Assembly (NCBI GenBank): GCA_947095585.1
Contig: OX352765.1
Coordinates: 77,979,976 to 78,043,975 of the forward strand
Origin: Nephrocerus scutellatus
Lineage: Eukaryota; Arthropoda; Insecta; Diptera; Pipunculidae
DNA length: 64,000 nt
Direction of reading: 5' to 3'
A model generated the notes under the pieces. It saw nothing but the letters and a program-made list of their open reading frames with translations, did no database searches and was not told where the DNA came from. Positions 21,539 to 35,828 of this stretch are shown piece by piece (position 1 is the first letter of the stretch; the number at the start of each line of letters is the position of its first letter). A program made the position numbers and the translations under genes.

Positions 21539-23767
21539 TTTCTAAAATTAAATTTTTTTTTTATATATATAGAGACTCATTGCGCCAAGGGAGGACTCCC
21601 TGAATGACTTGCGTCACGGCAATAAGTTGGGCTAAGCCCTTTATTAAAAATTGAAATTCAAAATAGAATAAAAATCGATGGAATGTGATTTACAATACAT
21701 CACATTCCTCACGTTTGTAGCCGGTTTCAATTTATTTTCTTACAATTCTCCCTGATTCATTGAAAAAGCAATACGAAAAAACGAACACGAAACTAAAACG
21801 ACGCGAGTCCAAATACTTTTATCAATGAATCATGGTCAGGGAAAACTACAAAAAACCTTGACCAAGAAAATATTACAAATCTTAAAAAATAATGTAAATA
21901 ATATTTTTATTTTTTTTTATTTTAATAAAACAGCTTATGAGCACTTTATCCTTCAACCATCATCTTTCAGGAAGTTATGAGGGGCTAATTTGAAGGCCTG
22001 CAGATTATACGATTCGGGAAACACGGGCTCGACCAATTGATTCCACATCGAAGAGACTCTCGGAAAAAAGGAGGATTTAAAGTGTTGGGTTCTACAAGAA
22101 AAAAGTTTTAAGGCAAACCTATGTTGACTGGACCTTAAACGAGTGTTTACGTTACTGACAGAAGGACCTGGAACTAGTGAACGGGTTTCTATCAAACGAA
22201 TAACTCTATTTTGAACTCCATCAAGATGAACCAAATGCGATCTAGGAGCCCCACCCCACACATATGAATTAAATTCCAAAATTGATCTAACATAAGATTT
22301 AAATAATCTTAATACTTCAGAGGGAGTGAAGTAGAAGTTACAACGTCTTATGAAGCCTAAACATTGGCTAGCTCTTTTTGAAATTTCAAAAATATGATCC
22401 TTTCAGGAAAGATCACTTGATACTTTTGCACCTAACAATTTAAGTGAATCTGATCTCGCAATATAGGCACCATTTATAACAGGTGAAACGTAATGTTGAA
22501 CTGTCTTCTGAGAAAAAAGACAAGACTGAAATTTATTTGGGTTAAATTCTACTCTATTAGAAATGCCCCAATCGAGAACGATCGAGAATAGTCAAATTCA
22601 TTAATTCACGCGAACCAATCATGCGAGAATTGCATTCTTTTTGACTGACAAACTCAATGGAAGCCGATAATGTTGTATCATCAGCAAAAGAATGGATATC
22701 ACAGGTTGTAGAAGACAACAGGTCGTTGATATATATCAAGAAGAGCGTGGGCGACAAGGATGACCCTTGAGGTACGCCAGCATTGATCCCATGTGAAGCT
22801 GAAGATATACCATTTAATACAACTTTTATTTTACGGTTTCATAAATAATTCTCAATCCATGCAATTAGAGAGGAGTGTAAGTTCAGCGCACGAATCTTAT
22901 TAATAAGACAATCGTGCCAAACTCTATCAAAAGCTTTAGAAATATCTAAGGAAACAACGCTTGATTCACCTAGGTTTTCAATGCTTCGCTCCAAACAATG
23001 AGTCATGCACGCCATGAATTCACCTGAAGAGCGATTTTTACGAAATCCATACCGCACATCGGATAAAAGAACATTCGAATCCAGATAGTTCATTAGTCTG
23101 AAATAACCGATAGATTCCATTACCTTCGATAGAACCGACAACAAAGCAATAGGTCGGTAGTTCGTAGGTGCCGATTTATCACCTTTTTTCGGGACGGGTT
23201 GAATATTAGCTATTTTCCAAAATGATGGAAAAATACCTGTCTTCATTGAGAGATGAAACAATTTGCTAAGCGGTTTTGCCAAAGTATTATGACATCTTTT
23301 CAATACTAATGGCGGAATACCGTCGGGGCCAGTCGCTTTATTGGGGTCAAGTTCTTTCAGATATATTATTTTTGACCTTTTCAATATAGCGTTTGATCTG
23401 TTTCTAGCTATTCGAAACTTTACAAGGTTTTCTTTAGAAGTGCAATTAACGTAGACCAAATGGGCTGATTTTTTACACGCGACTGCTGACCTACAATTTT
23501 CGTTAAACCATTTTTTCTTACGAGTATTGTTTTATTTACATGAAGAAGGAATGCAATTTTTCATTCCTAGCAAAATGGTAGACGTGATAAGTTGTGATGC
23601 TTCATCAGCATTATTGCTGAAAAAGCAGGTTGACCAATCAAATGAGCTATAAAATTGGTTCAGGTGCTCCCAGTTTGCATTTTTATAGTGCCAGAGTAGC
23701 CTTTTATGAGTAAGCTCTATAATGGCTGGTGTTAGTGAAAATTTGGCTACTACCAAAGCATGGTAGA
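21539..23767 (-). mobile_element. LINE-c, CR1/jockey-like (unit III)
   Basis: The same fragment as in unit II with the same frame breaks; the recognisable protein segments (21953-22279, 22557-22757, 22839-23459) are identical. Confidence 0.88.
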
Positions 23768-23891
23768 AGTTAGGAATAAATCTAAAAGGTGAGGTGATTG
23801 GCCAGAAGTATCGGGATACCTAGTTGGCTTATCAACGAGTTGGGTAGTGCGATCACTACAGTGTGTACATTTGTACGCTTGTATGTTTGTA

Positions 23892-24407
23892 TAGGGTTTT
23901 TCAATAAGAGCACTTCAACTTTTTTTTTGAATAAAACACAAACTGTTCAATACATATGATACATTTAAGTATGAAACTCGATTTCTTTTGCATGACCACC
24001 GCGTGCACGTTTTACGAAGTCCAATCTTTGAACCAAAAATATGGCCCAATGACGCCGCCAGCATGTAATCCGCAAAAACAGTGACTTTTTCGGGATGCAA
24101 CGGTGCCTCATGAATCACGTGTGGGTTGCTTTCTGCCCAGTAACGCATATTTTGCTTGTTGACAAATCCTTCTAGCCAAAAGTGAGCCTCATCGTTAAAT
24201 GGCCGTAATGCTCTTAAAGTAGCGGCAACAGAACGATTATTTTGATAAAAAGTTTGCATGATTTTCAATCGCTGTTCACATGTGTAGCATTCCATGATGA
24301 AATGTATACTAATGAAGTTTCCAAATGACTAAAGAACAATAAAAAATATGGCGTCGTTCGTCGTCCCTATCGGAGAAAAGTTGAAGCGCACCTGTTGAAA
24401 CACCCGA
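23892..24407 (-). mobile_element. 516 bp Tc1/mariner-type element with TIRs (unit III)
   Basis: Same ends, length and TA flanks as 6625-7140; the transposase remnant is at 23915-24295. Confidence 0.8.
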
Positions 24408-24790
24408 TACATTGGTCACTTTGCCGTGTCGTATATCTCGGCTTCTACCAGTCAAATTTTGATTGGACTTTGTTTTAAAACAATTGGCTAGCGCTCGGCT
24501 TGCTATTGCGTAATTTTTCCATTCATAGGAGTTATCAATCCTGAGGAAACTGAGAAAAACACTAAATCTACGTAATTTTGTTCGGTTTCGTCAAATGTTC
24601 GTTAACTTAACGTAACGGACACCGATATACACTAAATCTTTTTTATTAATTAAAGCTTTTATTTATTTTGCTCTGTTCGTTTAACACAAATCTTGCAAGT
24701 CGATTTTCATCAATCGTTGTTCAATTGAGTTGAAATTTTGCACAAAGAAGTAGTCCCCATCACATTGTGACAATGCAATGCGACCGACAT

Positions 24791-25517
24791 CTACGAATTA
24801 AAAGCACTTTTGAGAAATTGCGCATAACGCCGTTGAGTAATTTTTGAAGCGGCTTCCTGGACATGTCCACATAACTGTTGTAAATTTCTGATCGGCTTGG
24901 AGTAGACATCTTCTTTTAGGCAACCACAAAAAAAATCCAACGGTCCGGGGAACGTGAAGGCCACAAAATGGCCGCAGATGGCCAATCCATCATTCAAGTA
25001 AGCACGGACGTTTACGACATATTGCGCAGAACACTATTCTGAAACCTGAAAACATCATTCTGAAACCAATGGGCTTTTATTGGGCACCTCTTCCAATAAA
25101 TTTGGCAGATCATTTGGAAGAAAGTCCCAATAGCTTTGACCAGATATTCTCCCGGGCAGTACAAATGTTTAAATTATCATTCCGTTCAATATGCCAGTCC
25201 AATAATTTATTTTTAACTCGCATTAGATGCGGATTTGTTGCCAGCTGTGCAGATTGTGCATGTTAAAGTATCCATCTCTCTACAACGTTGATTCATCGCT
25301 CGACAGAATAATATTAAAGAATTGTGGATCTTGTTCTATTTTCGCAAGCAATCAAGGGAGAAAAGCAGTCTTGCGTCCTTGCGTGGTAGTCTCTCGGTTA
25401 CAGAGTTTCCACGCGTGTAATATGGTAGGGGTGGAACTTTTTTTTTTCAATACACGGTGTACGCTCGATTTTGCGATCGCAGTGCGTCGTGCACTTGCTC
25501 TTGTAGTGTTAGACTTA
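24791..25517 (-). pseudogene. Decayed DDE_3 transposase (unit III)
   Basis: Same motif order and breaks as 7524-8250. Confidence 0.7.
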
Positions 25518-25536
25518 TACTAGTGTTTTCCGGTGC

Positions 25537-26677
25537 AAATCTCTATGTCAGTCAAAAAGTTTAACATTTTTGGCGGGATGGAAGTCTCAAAAGTAATATG
25601 TCAGTTCGCATCGCAACATTGTCTTTTATTTACTTGAAAAATTGAATTCAGTAAATAAATGGAATTATCGCGTGAACATTTTCGATTTTCGAAACGGGCT
25701 AACTCAACAACAGTGATTCGAATCACTTCATTCTACTTTTGGCGATGAAGCACCATCCTTGGCTAGTATTTATAATTGGTACAATGAACTTAAGCGCTAA
25801 CGACGTTCACTCAAAGACGAACCTCGTGAAGGTCGTCCAAAAACAGCTGTTGTTCCAGAAAACATCGATGCTGTGAGAAAACTGATTGAAGAGGATCGTC
25901 ATGTGATTTATCGAGAAATCGAGGTATGCTTAGGCATTAGTAACACCAGCGTATATACGATCTTACATGAACATTTAAAGGTGAGGAAGCTATGTGCACG
26001 TTGGTTTCCACATTTTTTGACAGACGCACAAAAAAGGTTCGTGTCGATTGGTGTCGCCAAATGCTTGAAAAATTCGTTGAAGTTGCTTCCAAAAACGTCT
26101 ACAAGACCGTGACAGGTGACGAGTCATGGATATTTGCGTATGAGCCGGAAAGAAAATGGCAATCGACTGTTTAGGTCTTCCAATTCGAAGAAAATTCAAA
26201 ATTCAACCTCGGAGCGTTGGGAAGCAAATGGGCGTATTTCTTCAAGAAAACCGGTCATATGGCTACTGTGGCTCTTGAAAATCAATCAAGACAGTCAATT
26301 CAGCTTGGTATACGATCATTTGTTTGTCTGAGGTTTTCAACAAATTGAGAGAAAACAACCCAAAATGGCTCACACACATCACATCAAACCAAGCGAGTAT
26401 TTGAGCACTCAAACGATCGAATTAATGGGTTATCCGCTGTACAGCCCCTACTTGGCTCCCAATGACTTCTTCCTGTTCCCAAAAATCAAAGATAAGATGC
26501 GTGGACAACGATTTTTATCGCCTGGAGAAGCGGTTGAAGCGTTAAAAAACCATGTTTCGGAACTATCATCTTCACAGACTGTAAAAAGTGTTTCGATAAA
26601 TGGTTTGAGCGTATTATTTATTATTGCATCAGTCAATACCGACGATATATGCTGCAACATGCTGACAATCGCAAAAA
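25537..26677 (+). pseudogene. Mariner transposase relic (unit III)
   Basis: Same as 8270-9410, with the same YSPYLAPND change and the same stops. Confidence 0.85.
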
Positions 26678-27907
26678 CACTGCCAGTCAACGTTGAGTAC
26701 GCCAGAGAAGCCACAACTCAATGCCTGACCCTCAGCAAGCACAAATTCTTGGCCATCTCAGGCAAAACATATAAAAATAAACGCAATCAGAGATTTCTTC
26801 ATGGTCCGAAACCACCACCACGTAAATCCAAGGTTTTATTTTCTACGACGAGCGACTCGTGGTTCCATCAAAAAGATATCGAGAAAAAATTAAGACTTGC
26901 GAAGCTTGTGCTGTTTCCAGAAAATCACCAAACAAATCTGACTTAAAACCTTGACAGATTCCGAATTAACCATGGCCACAAATTTACATTGACTACGCTG
27001 GACTAGTAAATGGAGACTTCTTCTTTGTAATCTTCGATGCCTACAGCAAAAATGGCCTGAAGTCTTTAGAACCAAATCAATAACCTCAGCAAAAACCATC
27101 GAATTGCTAAACGACATATTTTTTCCCGTTTATGTGTCTGCAAAACAATAGTATCGGAGACAATAGTGAACAATTTACGTCACAGGAATTCAAAGATTTC
27201 TGCGACTCAAATAGAATTGAACACATCAGAACCGCGACTTACAGTCCTCAGTCGAATGTTATTGCCGAGTGATTCGTGGATCTAGTAAAAACAGGTCTAA
27301 GAAAGGAAAAAGAAAACGTCGACCAGAAGCTGCGAAAGTTCTTGTTCAACTATCGTCGAAGACCATCATATAACTAAGGCATGAAGTCCCCATCAGAATT
27401 GCTAAACAATCGGAAGATGAAAACATCCTTACGTCCAAAGAAAGCAAATTCAATCTAATGCGAGCAACGAAAAAAGTAAAATGGAACTTCAATTCAATTA
27501 AAGCATCACTGTGCGAAATGGATAGAATTTGAAGCCAATGATGAAGTCTTCTACAAGTTACAAGAATCAAACGACAAATGGAACTGGACTCCAGAAAAAA
27601 TCGTTGAACGAATTGGAAGAGCGAATTACAACATCGCAGCCGAAACTATTTCAGCAGAGCGAATCATTAAAGCCCATGCGAACCACTTGAAGACGCGATA
27701 TTCCAAAAACATGTTGAATAAACTGTTAGAAGTACCGAGTTCGAGGACGATTTTAAAGAAATTGAACCTTTCATCATGCCACAAATTCAAGACGGACGAG
27801 ATGAAGACAACAATCAATCAATCGACACCAACTTGAACGAAAGTGACGAGTTTGTGGATGCATAGGAATAAGTTCAAAAGGAACCAGCTCCAAGACGAAC
27901 CGAAGGA
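26677..27907 (+). pseudogene. Ty3/gypsy integrase relic (unit III)
   Basis: Same fragment as 9410-10640. At about 27758 it has AAAGAAATT where unit II has AAATAAATT (10491), the first difference I noticed between these units going rightwards. Confidence 0.8.
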
Positions 27908-27936
27908 GCTAATGCTAGCATTCCACCACGATGTTT

Positions 27937-29797
27937 TGATGACTTCGTCCGATTTTAAAGGAGGAAAAGTGTGGAGAACCAGATGTATATTCCTCTCATT
28001 TTATTCTATCTCTCTCACGAAATAAGTCTCGACTGGAAACCTGTTTGTTCGGCATCGAGTATATCTTCCAGATGTTCCTTAATTCGCTCAAGTACTACTT
28101 TGGCTATTACCTTTGCAACTGCAGAAGGAACGGAAATGCCTCTCCAGTTTTCGCACTCCATAACACTACCTTTTTAGGGAGCTTGACAATAATTTCCTTC
28201 TTCAACTCGTCGGGGAAACTTTCTGCCTCCCAAAAGGATATAAAAGCTCTGCTGATGTCGTTGGAGCGGCACGCAGAAGCTCTGCGAGTATACTGGGAGT
28301 TGAGGTGCGAATTCGGGAAATTGTTACTTCCGGCAGCTCCGTTTGATTTGGGTGCATATCGTTAGCAAAAACACGGTTAAGGACCACAGAGAAATACTCC
28401 TTCCATCGCTTGAGCTGATCCTCATCTGAAACGAGTACGGCACCATCTAGGTCTTTCACCGGATTTTGGGTAGAGCGGTGACCACCTGTCAGCTCTTTGG
28501 TGATTCTGTAAACGGTTCTGCTATCGCACCTGCTCGCTGCTTCCTCTGCTTCTGAGGCCAGGTTGTTAATATAATTACGTTTGTCACGTCTTACACTACG
28601 CTGCACTTTTCTCATTTTGCTTCGATACAGGGACTCTAGCTCGATCATCACTGCTGCTGGTGTATCTACAATACGAGCTTTAAGTATCTTACGTTTTTCA
28701 ATCCGCCTCCAGGTATCTTTGGTAAGCCACGTGCTGTGTCTTGCCTGGCTTCTACCAACAATACTTTCTGCTCTAGATGTGAAAACATTTCGCACAGCCT
28801 TTCAATGTTCTGGGATGTTTGTTGGCAGTGAGCTGCTGATTGCTTCCATTCCTTGCGATAAATGATCCCTTAAATGTTGGTGTACTTAGGGGATCTTTCG
28901 CCGGTCGATGTTATACCTTGGCATTCGGATAATATTGCGGTTTCTTTGAACTGATGCACTACGTAAGTGGACAGACGCTACCATAAGGTGATGATCCCGT
29001 ACCATACCCATGTCGGCTCCTCGTCTGTTTCGGATGTCAAAAAGACAGCTCCTAAAACGTCGGCTGATCGCCACATGGTCGATTTGGTTGAATGCTGATT
29101 GCCTGTCAGTTGACACCCAGCTGACTTTGTGGCAGGCCTTATGCTCAAACATGGTGCCTCCTATGACAAGGTGGTTGGTGTTGCAGAAATCAACAAATCT
29201 TTCACAGCGAAATGACGTTCGCTGAGGCCATGTTTCCCAATCACATGATTGAGTCCTTCATTGTCTTTGCCTACCTTGGCATTCAAGTCCCCCATCACGA
29301 TGACGATATCTCCGTTAGGTGTTGCGTTGAATACAGCGCTTAGCTGATTGTAAAAGTTTCCCTTTTCTTCCTCAGTCGAAGGATTCGTTGGGGCCTAACA
29401 CTGTATGATCGTGACGCGCCGTACTCTAGTCCGAAATGCGGCCTCTGCGTGCTGTTGGCGTTAGCAACAGACCCACTCCAGATGCACTGGGACTGCCGGA
29501 GGGTTTGCCGGAGTAGAGTAGAACAGTGTTACACGTTGGGAAATGGTACTCTCCCGCATCGAACCATCTTAGTTCACTCACTCCTAGTATGTCCAAATTA
29601 TATCGAGAAAACTCACCTTCCAGTTGAAGAAATCTGGCAAATTCCAGAAATCAATCTAAGTCCGGGAACAATAGCCAAAAGTCGTCATTATACGATCATT
29701 ACTTATCCGAGGCGTTGTGTCGGTTTCAGTAGCGGGCATCTTTCGGTACCGCAGGGTGCTAACCCACGTTACCTAGACTAGAAAAGCTAGACCGTTC
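27937..29797 (-). mobile_element. LINE-g endonuclease-RT fragment (unit III)
   Basis: Same as 10670-12530 apart from point changes, for example SKMRK in place of SKIRK in the basic linker. Confidence 0.8.
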
Positions 29798-29837
29798 GCA
29801 CTTGCAATTTTAGCCTACATATATAAGAATTTATGTG

Positions 29838-30155
29838 TGGGCGCCATGGCTCAGTGGAAATGCACATGGGTAATGAGCAGGAGATTCGTGGTTTGAATCC
29901 CAGTAACACCAAAAGCATTTTTCACGGTGTCCCACCTCTCGCGAATGGGTGAGAAACGTTCCAAAAGTAAAAACTTGTCACGGAAAGCTTCTCAATTCGC
30001 CGTTCGGATCCAGCCTTAAATTGTAGGTCCCTTCCATTTGTGTCCAAAAATATACATGCGCAACACAAATGGTCGCGAGAAGCTAGGCCTTGAACCGCAA
30101 TGGTCTGTCGCGCTGAACATTATTATTATTATTATTATTATTATATTATTATTTA
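29838..30155 (+). mobile_element. tRNA-derived SINE (unit III)
   Basis: Same insertion as in unit II with an ATT tail 9 bp shorter and CATGGGTAA in place of CATGGCTAA in the head. Confidence 0.8.
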
Positions 30156-30557
30156 TAAACATAGTTGCCCGGGGACCACCACTGGGAAGTAAAGCAAGCA
30201 CTTTATCACGAACTTGATTGTTGCGCTACTGGCTCAAACCAATCGGGAAGCAGTCAGTAGTTTCCCAATCAATCGCAATGCAGATACCCATTTTTACATT
30301 TACTTGTTTTTAATTTTAGCTGCTGCAGGTTTTCCCAAGTATCATAAATTCTATTGATTTTCCCGCAAACTTGTTGGTGATTTTAATTTTTATGGGTTGT
30401 TTTTTTATTATTGATATGTTCATAAGAAAAAAAATAGTAAAGCGTTATGCTAATTACGCATTTTATGGAGAAAATTTACCTCAAAGTAAAAATTAGCATG
30501 GTCAAGAAAAATGGAACAGGCATTGAAATTCGATATCTGAAGATTCAAAGACGATAT

Positions 30558-30815
30558 CGCCTTTATTTAAAGGCAGTTACAATGGCTAGTATTTTTTCTA
30601 AAAATAAACTCCTAAACAAAGCTTCTACCATTAGTATTAATAAGAGCAATTTCCGTTTACATGTCAGGGTACACCAAAGTAAGTTTTTTCTTAAATCTCA
30701 GATAAATGGTGTCAACATTAGAGATAGATCTTTACTGTATAACGATTTTTTTCTAAGCATATACCCAAGAATCATTTGCTAAATTATTATTGACGAATTA
30801 GGGGACACCCTGTAT
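30558..30815. repeat. Dispersed repeat R1 (unit III)
   Basis: As 13300-13556, with one extra A in TAATAAGAGC at about 30643, private to this unit. Confidence 0.7.
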
Positions 30816-31128
30816 AGTACGTATTTTTCGAGATAGTGTGTTTAAAAATACAATTTTCAAAAACTAAATAAAATTGCTTGACTTTTAAGGATTGCATATC
30901 GACAACTATTTTTGAAATCGCAAATGCAAGTTGTTTCATCTTAAGAGTTTCAAAAAAGACCAACACTGGACATGTATCTAGAACCGTTCAAGAGTAATTA
31001 GGTTGTGTGAACTGATCTTAGGTCAAAAGCACGCTTCTTACCCTTAAAACGCAGCGGACACGGGACACTGCATGAGGTGAGGTGATAGCACCCATACGAC
31101 TTTTGGTCGCAATTTATTCAAGAATCAC

Positions 31129-31950
31129 CTCCATAAGATTTGACAACCAGTCAGCGTACGATTGAAGAGGTAATGAGTTGGCTGAAGCATAATGTACTAT
31201 CCTCAAAGAAGATAATCATTTATGTGGATAGTCAGGCGGCCATAAAATCGTTGGAGGAGGTCTCACTGAAATCTAAGGTGGCGTTGAGCTGTCACTCCTC
31301 TCTTAACGAGAAGAGTGAACAGTTCAATATAAGGATCATATGGGTTTCGGGCCACACGGTTGTTGAGGGGAACTGCAGGGCGGATGAGTTAGCTAGACGT
31401 GTTATGACTCTCCAGCTGCTACCGGAAATGGCGGAGGTAGGGAGTCCTATCGCGACACTGAAATTTGAGCTTCGGAAAGAGGCAGAAACAATAACAAATG
31501 TAAGGTGGGAAAACACCGACACTTTAAGACAGGTCTGGCCTTGAAGCGCTCAACTGCGCTTATTTCCCTACAAAGACGTGAACTAAGAACAATTGTATGG
31601 ATAATGACAGGACACTGCCTTCTAGGGAAACACGCGGGAAGAATGGGTGTCGAATATAATGACTTCTGCAGAAGCTGCATGGACGAGGAGGAGGAGGAGA
31701 CCATAGAACTTCTCTTCTTCTCTGCTCATGACCGGCACTAATGCACAGATGGGACAAACAGATGGGTAAGCGGTTAATGAATAACCTGCTAGATCTCGAA
31801 AACGGCAAAGTGCGAGATATACTTCGATTCATTAAGACCTCTGAATGGATCTTCTGAAAAAGGGGAAAGGTATGAGATCCTGTAGTAGCACAAAGGACCG
31901 CGAATGGTCTAAGTGAGCATTAGCAGCCACCGCAACCTAACCTAACCTAC
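31129..31950 (+). mobile_element. LINE 3' part with RNase H domain (unit III)
   Basis: As 13870-14690; shares with unit IV substitutions such as CHSSLNEK in place of CHTSLNEK. Confidence 0.82.
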
Positions 31951-32204
31951 GTCAGCCTACAGCCTGTATATTATGAATATTTTTGACCCGATGCAAGAAA
32001 TATTTCACTCCCTCTGATCTGGCTTTTCAATTGACCGTTATTTTAGTTGCTGTAGGATGTTTGAAATTCTTAAATTGTTTCTATAAACTAGATTTGTGTG
32101 ACCTATATTACCAAATTATTATCTCAACTATTTTTTTTTAAGTTTTCCTAAAAACTTTTTACTTAAAAATCTGTGGAATTGAATCCACCACCAATTAGAG
32201 TGTA

Positions 32205-32763
32205 CAGTGTTCGGCAATCGAAGTGTTACTAAATCAAAAGGCAGTAATTTCGTCTTTTATGAATATTTTTATTGAAATTTTTAATGGAATGTTAAAAACA
32301 TTTCAAGTTGTATAAAAATCACGTTACTGCTCGATATAGCCACCTTTGGCTGGGATGATAGCGTCGAGTCTCTTAACAAAGGCATTGCATGCTGCACGAA
32401 CGTAACGATCTCATTTACTTGGTATTTTCTGATGGAAAATTTTGTTCATAAACAAACAAAACGATAGCGTAATTTGGAGGACAAATCCAATGACCAATTG
32501 GACAAGCGAAAAGCTCTTCGCAAACAAACATTTCGATGCCATGATTTCGACAAAAAGATATGGAAGTGTGGGCGCATTGATCACAGCTCTTCGTAAACAA
32601 TCGACCAAAATACCAACAATGCAATGCAATGCCTCCGTTAAGGGACTAGACGCTATCATATGCGCCAAAGGTTGCTATATCGAGCAGTAATGTGTTTTTC
32701 ATAAAATTTGAAATGACGAAATTACAGCCTTTCGATTTACTAACACTTCGATTGTCGCACTCC
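32205..32763 (+). mobile_element. Tc1/mariner-like element with TIRs, short form (unit III)
   Basis: Same TIRs and TA flanks as 14946-15739 but only 559 bp. The 235 bp with MVWAAVTAN and YYPDLN are gone, with the join at CGCAAACAAACATTTCGATG (about 32520-32540). Confidence 0.85.
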
Positions 32764-32953
32764 TACTTTGTTACGTAGTACTAAGTATGCGTTTTCAGAC
32801 AAAATGAGTTTCTTTTACAATTTAAACATTTATTAGGTGATCGAAATAAATAAGGGCTGGCTAATGGTAAGATGAACTTTAAAAATGCTTAGCATCACTT
32901 TCAATTTTGGACTAAAAGCAACACCAATAACACCCTCAATTTTCCAGGGAATT

Positions 32954-33271
32954 TTAAGTAGCAGGATCCCCAGCAACAGCTCCGGCAGGCAGATCCAGAG
33001 GACCAGATACACCTTTTTCTCCAGTGTTTCCAGTTGGTCCTTTAGGGCCAGGGGCACCAGGTGGGCCAGGAGGACCGGGAGGACCAGGAGAACATATGCA
33101 TTTTGTTTGTTCTGACAATGTCGAAAGTAAAAGTCCTTTTCCTTCGACTGCAACGGAAATTGCCAAAAGACCTATAACAAAAAAAAATGTAATTCATGAA
33201 AATTTTACTTTTTCTGAACAAAAAAAATCCTCTTAATACTTACAAAGGAAAATACAGACGATTATCTTCAT
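32954..33271 (-). CDS. Small secreted collagen-like protein B, unit III (81 aa)
   Basis: Exon 1 33271-33244, intron 33243-33172, exon 2 33171-32954, minus strand. The Gly-X-Y block begins [10 protein letters not shown] because residue 41 is Pro, not Ser; residue 78 is Asp, not Ala. Identical to the unit IV protein. Splice sites and signal peptide are intact. Confidence 0.85.
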
Positions 33272-33310
33272 GTTTGAAAGTTGTCTATTTACCCAAATGA
33301 TGGACACGCT

Positions 33311-33319
33311 CTTTTTATA
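33311..33319 (-). promoter_or_regulatory. TATA box of gene B, unit III
   Basis: TATAAAAAG on the minus strand, 48 bp before the ATG. Confidence 0.75.
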
Positions 33320-34255
33320 CCAGCAACAGCATCAATTTATTGTCAAACTCATTTGCAGACCGGTTGCATATATTTTGTTGAACTCTCATGAGAGAAACAG
33401 CATTGTGGTGAGATGAAGAAAACGTTGAGAGGTTTTCAAAACATTGGTCGGAAAATCTGTTCAAGTTGATAATTTTGATATAAGCTAATGCCACACATAT
33501 ATATACATAAAAATGTCTATGTAGATAATCTGTGAAAAATTAATTCAACAAGTAATGGATGTAAATTATGTAAATTTCGTCTGGTTTTCTTTTTGTTGTT
33601 TTTTCTTTCCAGAATCAATAAAAAAAACCAATTTTTGATTACATGTAGGTATAAAAGCTACGAACAGTAAAATCAAAAACAAGAAAACTTTTTTTGAGAC
33701 CTGTATATTATTGATACACTTTGAATTTGTTTTTCATTTTCCCACGTGAGATGTTTGCTGCGGCCTTTAAACCATTCATTATAAGGTTACTGACCGTAGG
33801 TCATTGTTTTGCATTTTTTTAGTATAAGTTGGTATAAACTAGTTTTAGAACAGCGATTGGTACAATTTCTATTCGAGAGTCCAGTCTAATACGCATAATG
33901 ATACTCGCATGTTTTGTATTTGAAAAAAGAAATTAATGAAAATCATTAGTATCCACTTTAAGAAATAAAATAAATGTCCGTTAAATTCAAACTGTGTACC
34001 ATAGTGATGGGCGAATTTGATTAATTTGCTAACCAAGATCGAATTGGTTTTCTTTCTTCAGAATAACCAGGCTCTTTTAACCAGATCTTTTAACCAGGAG
34101 TTAAACACCTGGTTTGGTTGTCGATTAGTTTTAAAGAAAATGAGAAAATGTGAATGTGGCGGTCAGAAATCAGCAGAATAGGGGAATAACACAGAATGCT
34201 CTAGAATTCCAGGTGACCGTTATTATCTCTGACTGGTGGAAGTGCGATATAACCT

Positions 34256-35828
34256 GTTTGGCATCCCTAAACTCTGGGCGTCCTGGTCTACGCCATCATT
34301 TCAGCGTAGGGATGGCCGGCCTCGCTGTCGTGTTCCATAAATCCTACCGCAAAGGACTTTCCGAGCAGAATCCTCTTCGCTCATGCGAGCTAGGTGTCCT
34401 GTCCACCGCTAAATTTTCTTCACGATGTCGACATCGCGGTAACGCTGGTAGATCTCATCATTATAGAGTCTCCGGAATCGTCCTTCCTCACATACGGGGC
34501 AAACAATTCTCCGTAAGACTTTTCTTTCGAACGCGGCTAAGAGGTCAAAATGCTTTTTGCTATGCACCCAAGTCTCCGATCCATATGTAAGTACTGGTAT
34601 GACCATTGTCTTATATATCAGCAGCTTGGATGTTATGGTTAAGTTCCTGGATTTGAAGAGTCTTGACAGACTATAGTAGGCTTTGTTGGCTTTCAGCAAC
34701 CGTGCGCGTATTTCTGGTTCCATGCTGTTATCGGCTGCTACAGTTGACCCGAGAGGATTGCACTACTTCAAATTCGCACTACACTATTTGAATTGAGGGA
34801 CCAATGTTGGATGTTCTACTCGCAGACGTGGCCACCATGTATTTTGTTTCGCTCTCATTAATGTGCAGCCTCAGATTTCGTGCCGCCTGCTCGATCTGGA
34901 TGAAAGCTTCCTGTACAGCTCATCGATTTCTACCAACGATGTCAATAGCGTCTGCGTAAGCCAGTATCTGAATGGACTTATAGAGGATTGCTCCTCTCGC
35001 CGTTACGTCAGAGTCTCGGATCACTTTCTCCAACGCCAGGTTGAAGAAGACGCAGGCCAGTCCATCTCCTTGTCGGAGCCCTTAAGTTCTACTTAAGTTT
35101 ATTAAGTTCTACTATGGCTATGCTATCATAGGCGGCTTTAAAGTCCATTAAAAGATGGTGTAGTGAGTTTTGAAACTCTAGACATTTCTCCATCAACTGC
35201 CTTAGGGTGTAAATCTTATCAGTTGTTGATTTGCCTGGGATGAAGCCACAATGGTACGGACCAATGATGACTTTAGTGTATAGAAATATCCTGTCTTGAA
35301 GAATAGAGGAGAAAATCTTATACGCGGTACTCAACAACGTTGTACCACGATAATTGCTGCATTTTGTAATATCTCCCTTGTTATGTATGGAGCATAGGAT
35401 GCCTCTTCGCAAGTCTTCTGGGATCGCTTCTTCCTCACATACTTGCACTATTATATCATGAATTGCTTGGTTTGATGTGGGGCCTCCTATTTTTATCAGT
35501 TCCGCTGGAATCCCATCAATTCCCGAAGCCTTATTATTTTTGAGCCGATTTATCTCTCTGCTAGCTTCGTCTATGCTTGGTGGCGGCATCATAGTATGAT
35601 CTTCGGTCATTGGTGGAGCTTCCAATTCCTCAGTTAACTGCCCGTTTAGCAACTCATGAAAGTGCTCTTCCCATCGCGCTAAGATGCCTTTAAGATCGGT
35701 GATCAGATTACCCTATTTGTCCTTGCAGTATGTGCAACGCGGTGTATATTGCGTCACTCTTTGGTAGAACTTTCACGCCTGGTGCGGTCCTTGCTCTCTA
35801 TACTGTTCTAGTTCACGTACGGCTTGTA
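34256..35828 (-). mobile_element. LINE-a RT and C-terminus, YADA variant (unit III)
   Basis: As 17235-18807, but the catalytic YADD near 34950 reads YADA (GAT to GCT on the minus strand). Other changes include PYHCGF for PYQCGF and LLMDFK for LLIDFK. Shared with unit IV. Confidence 0.85.
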
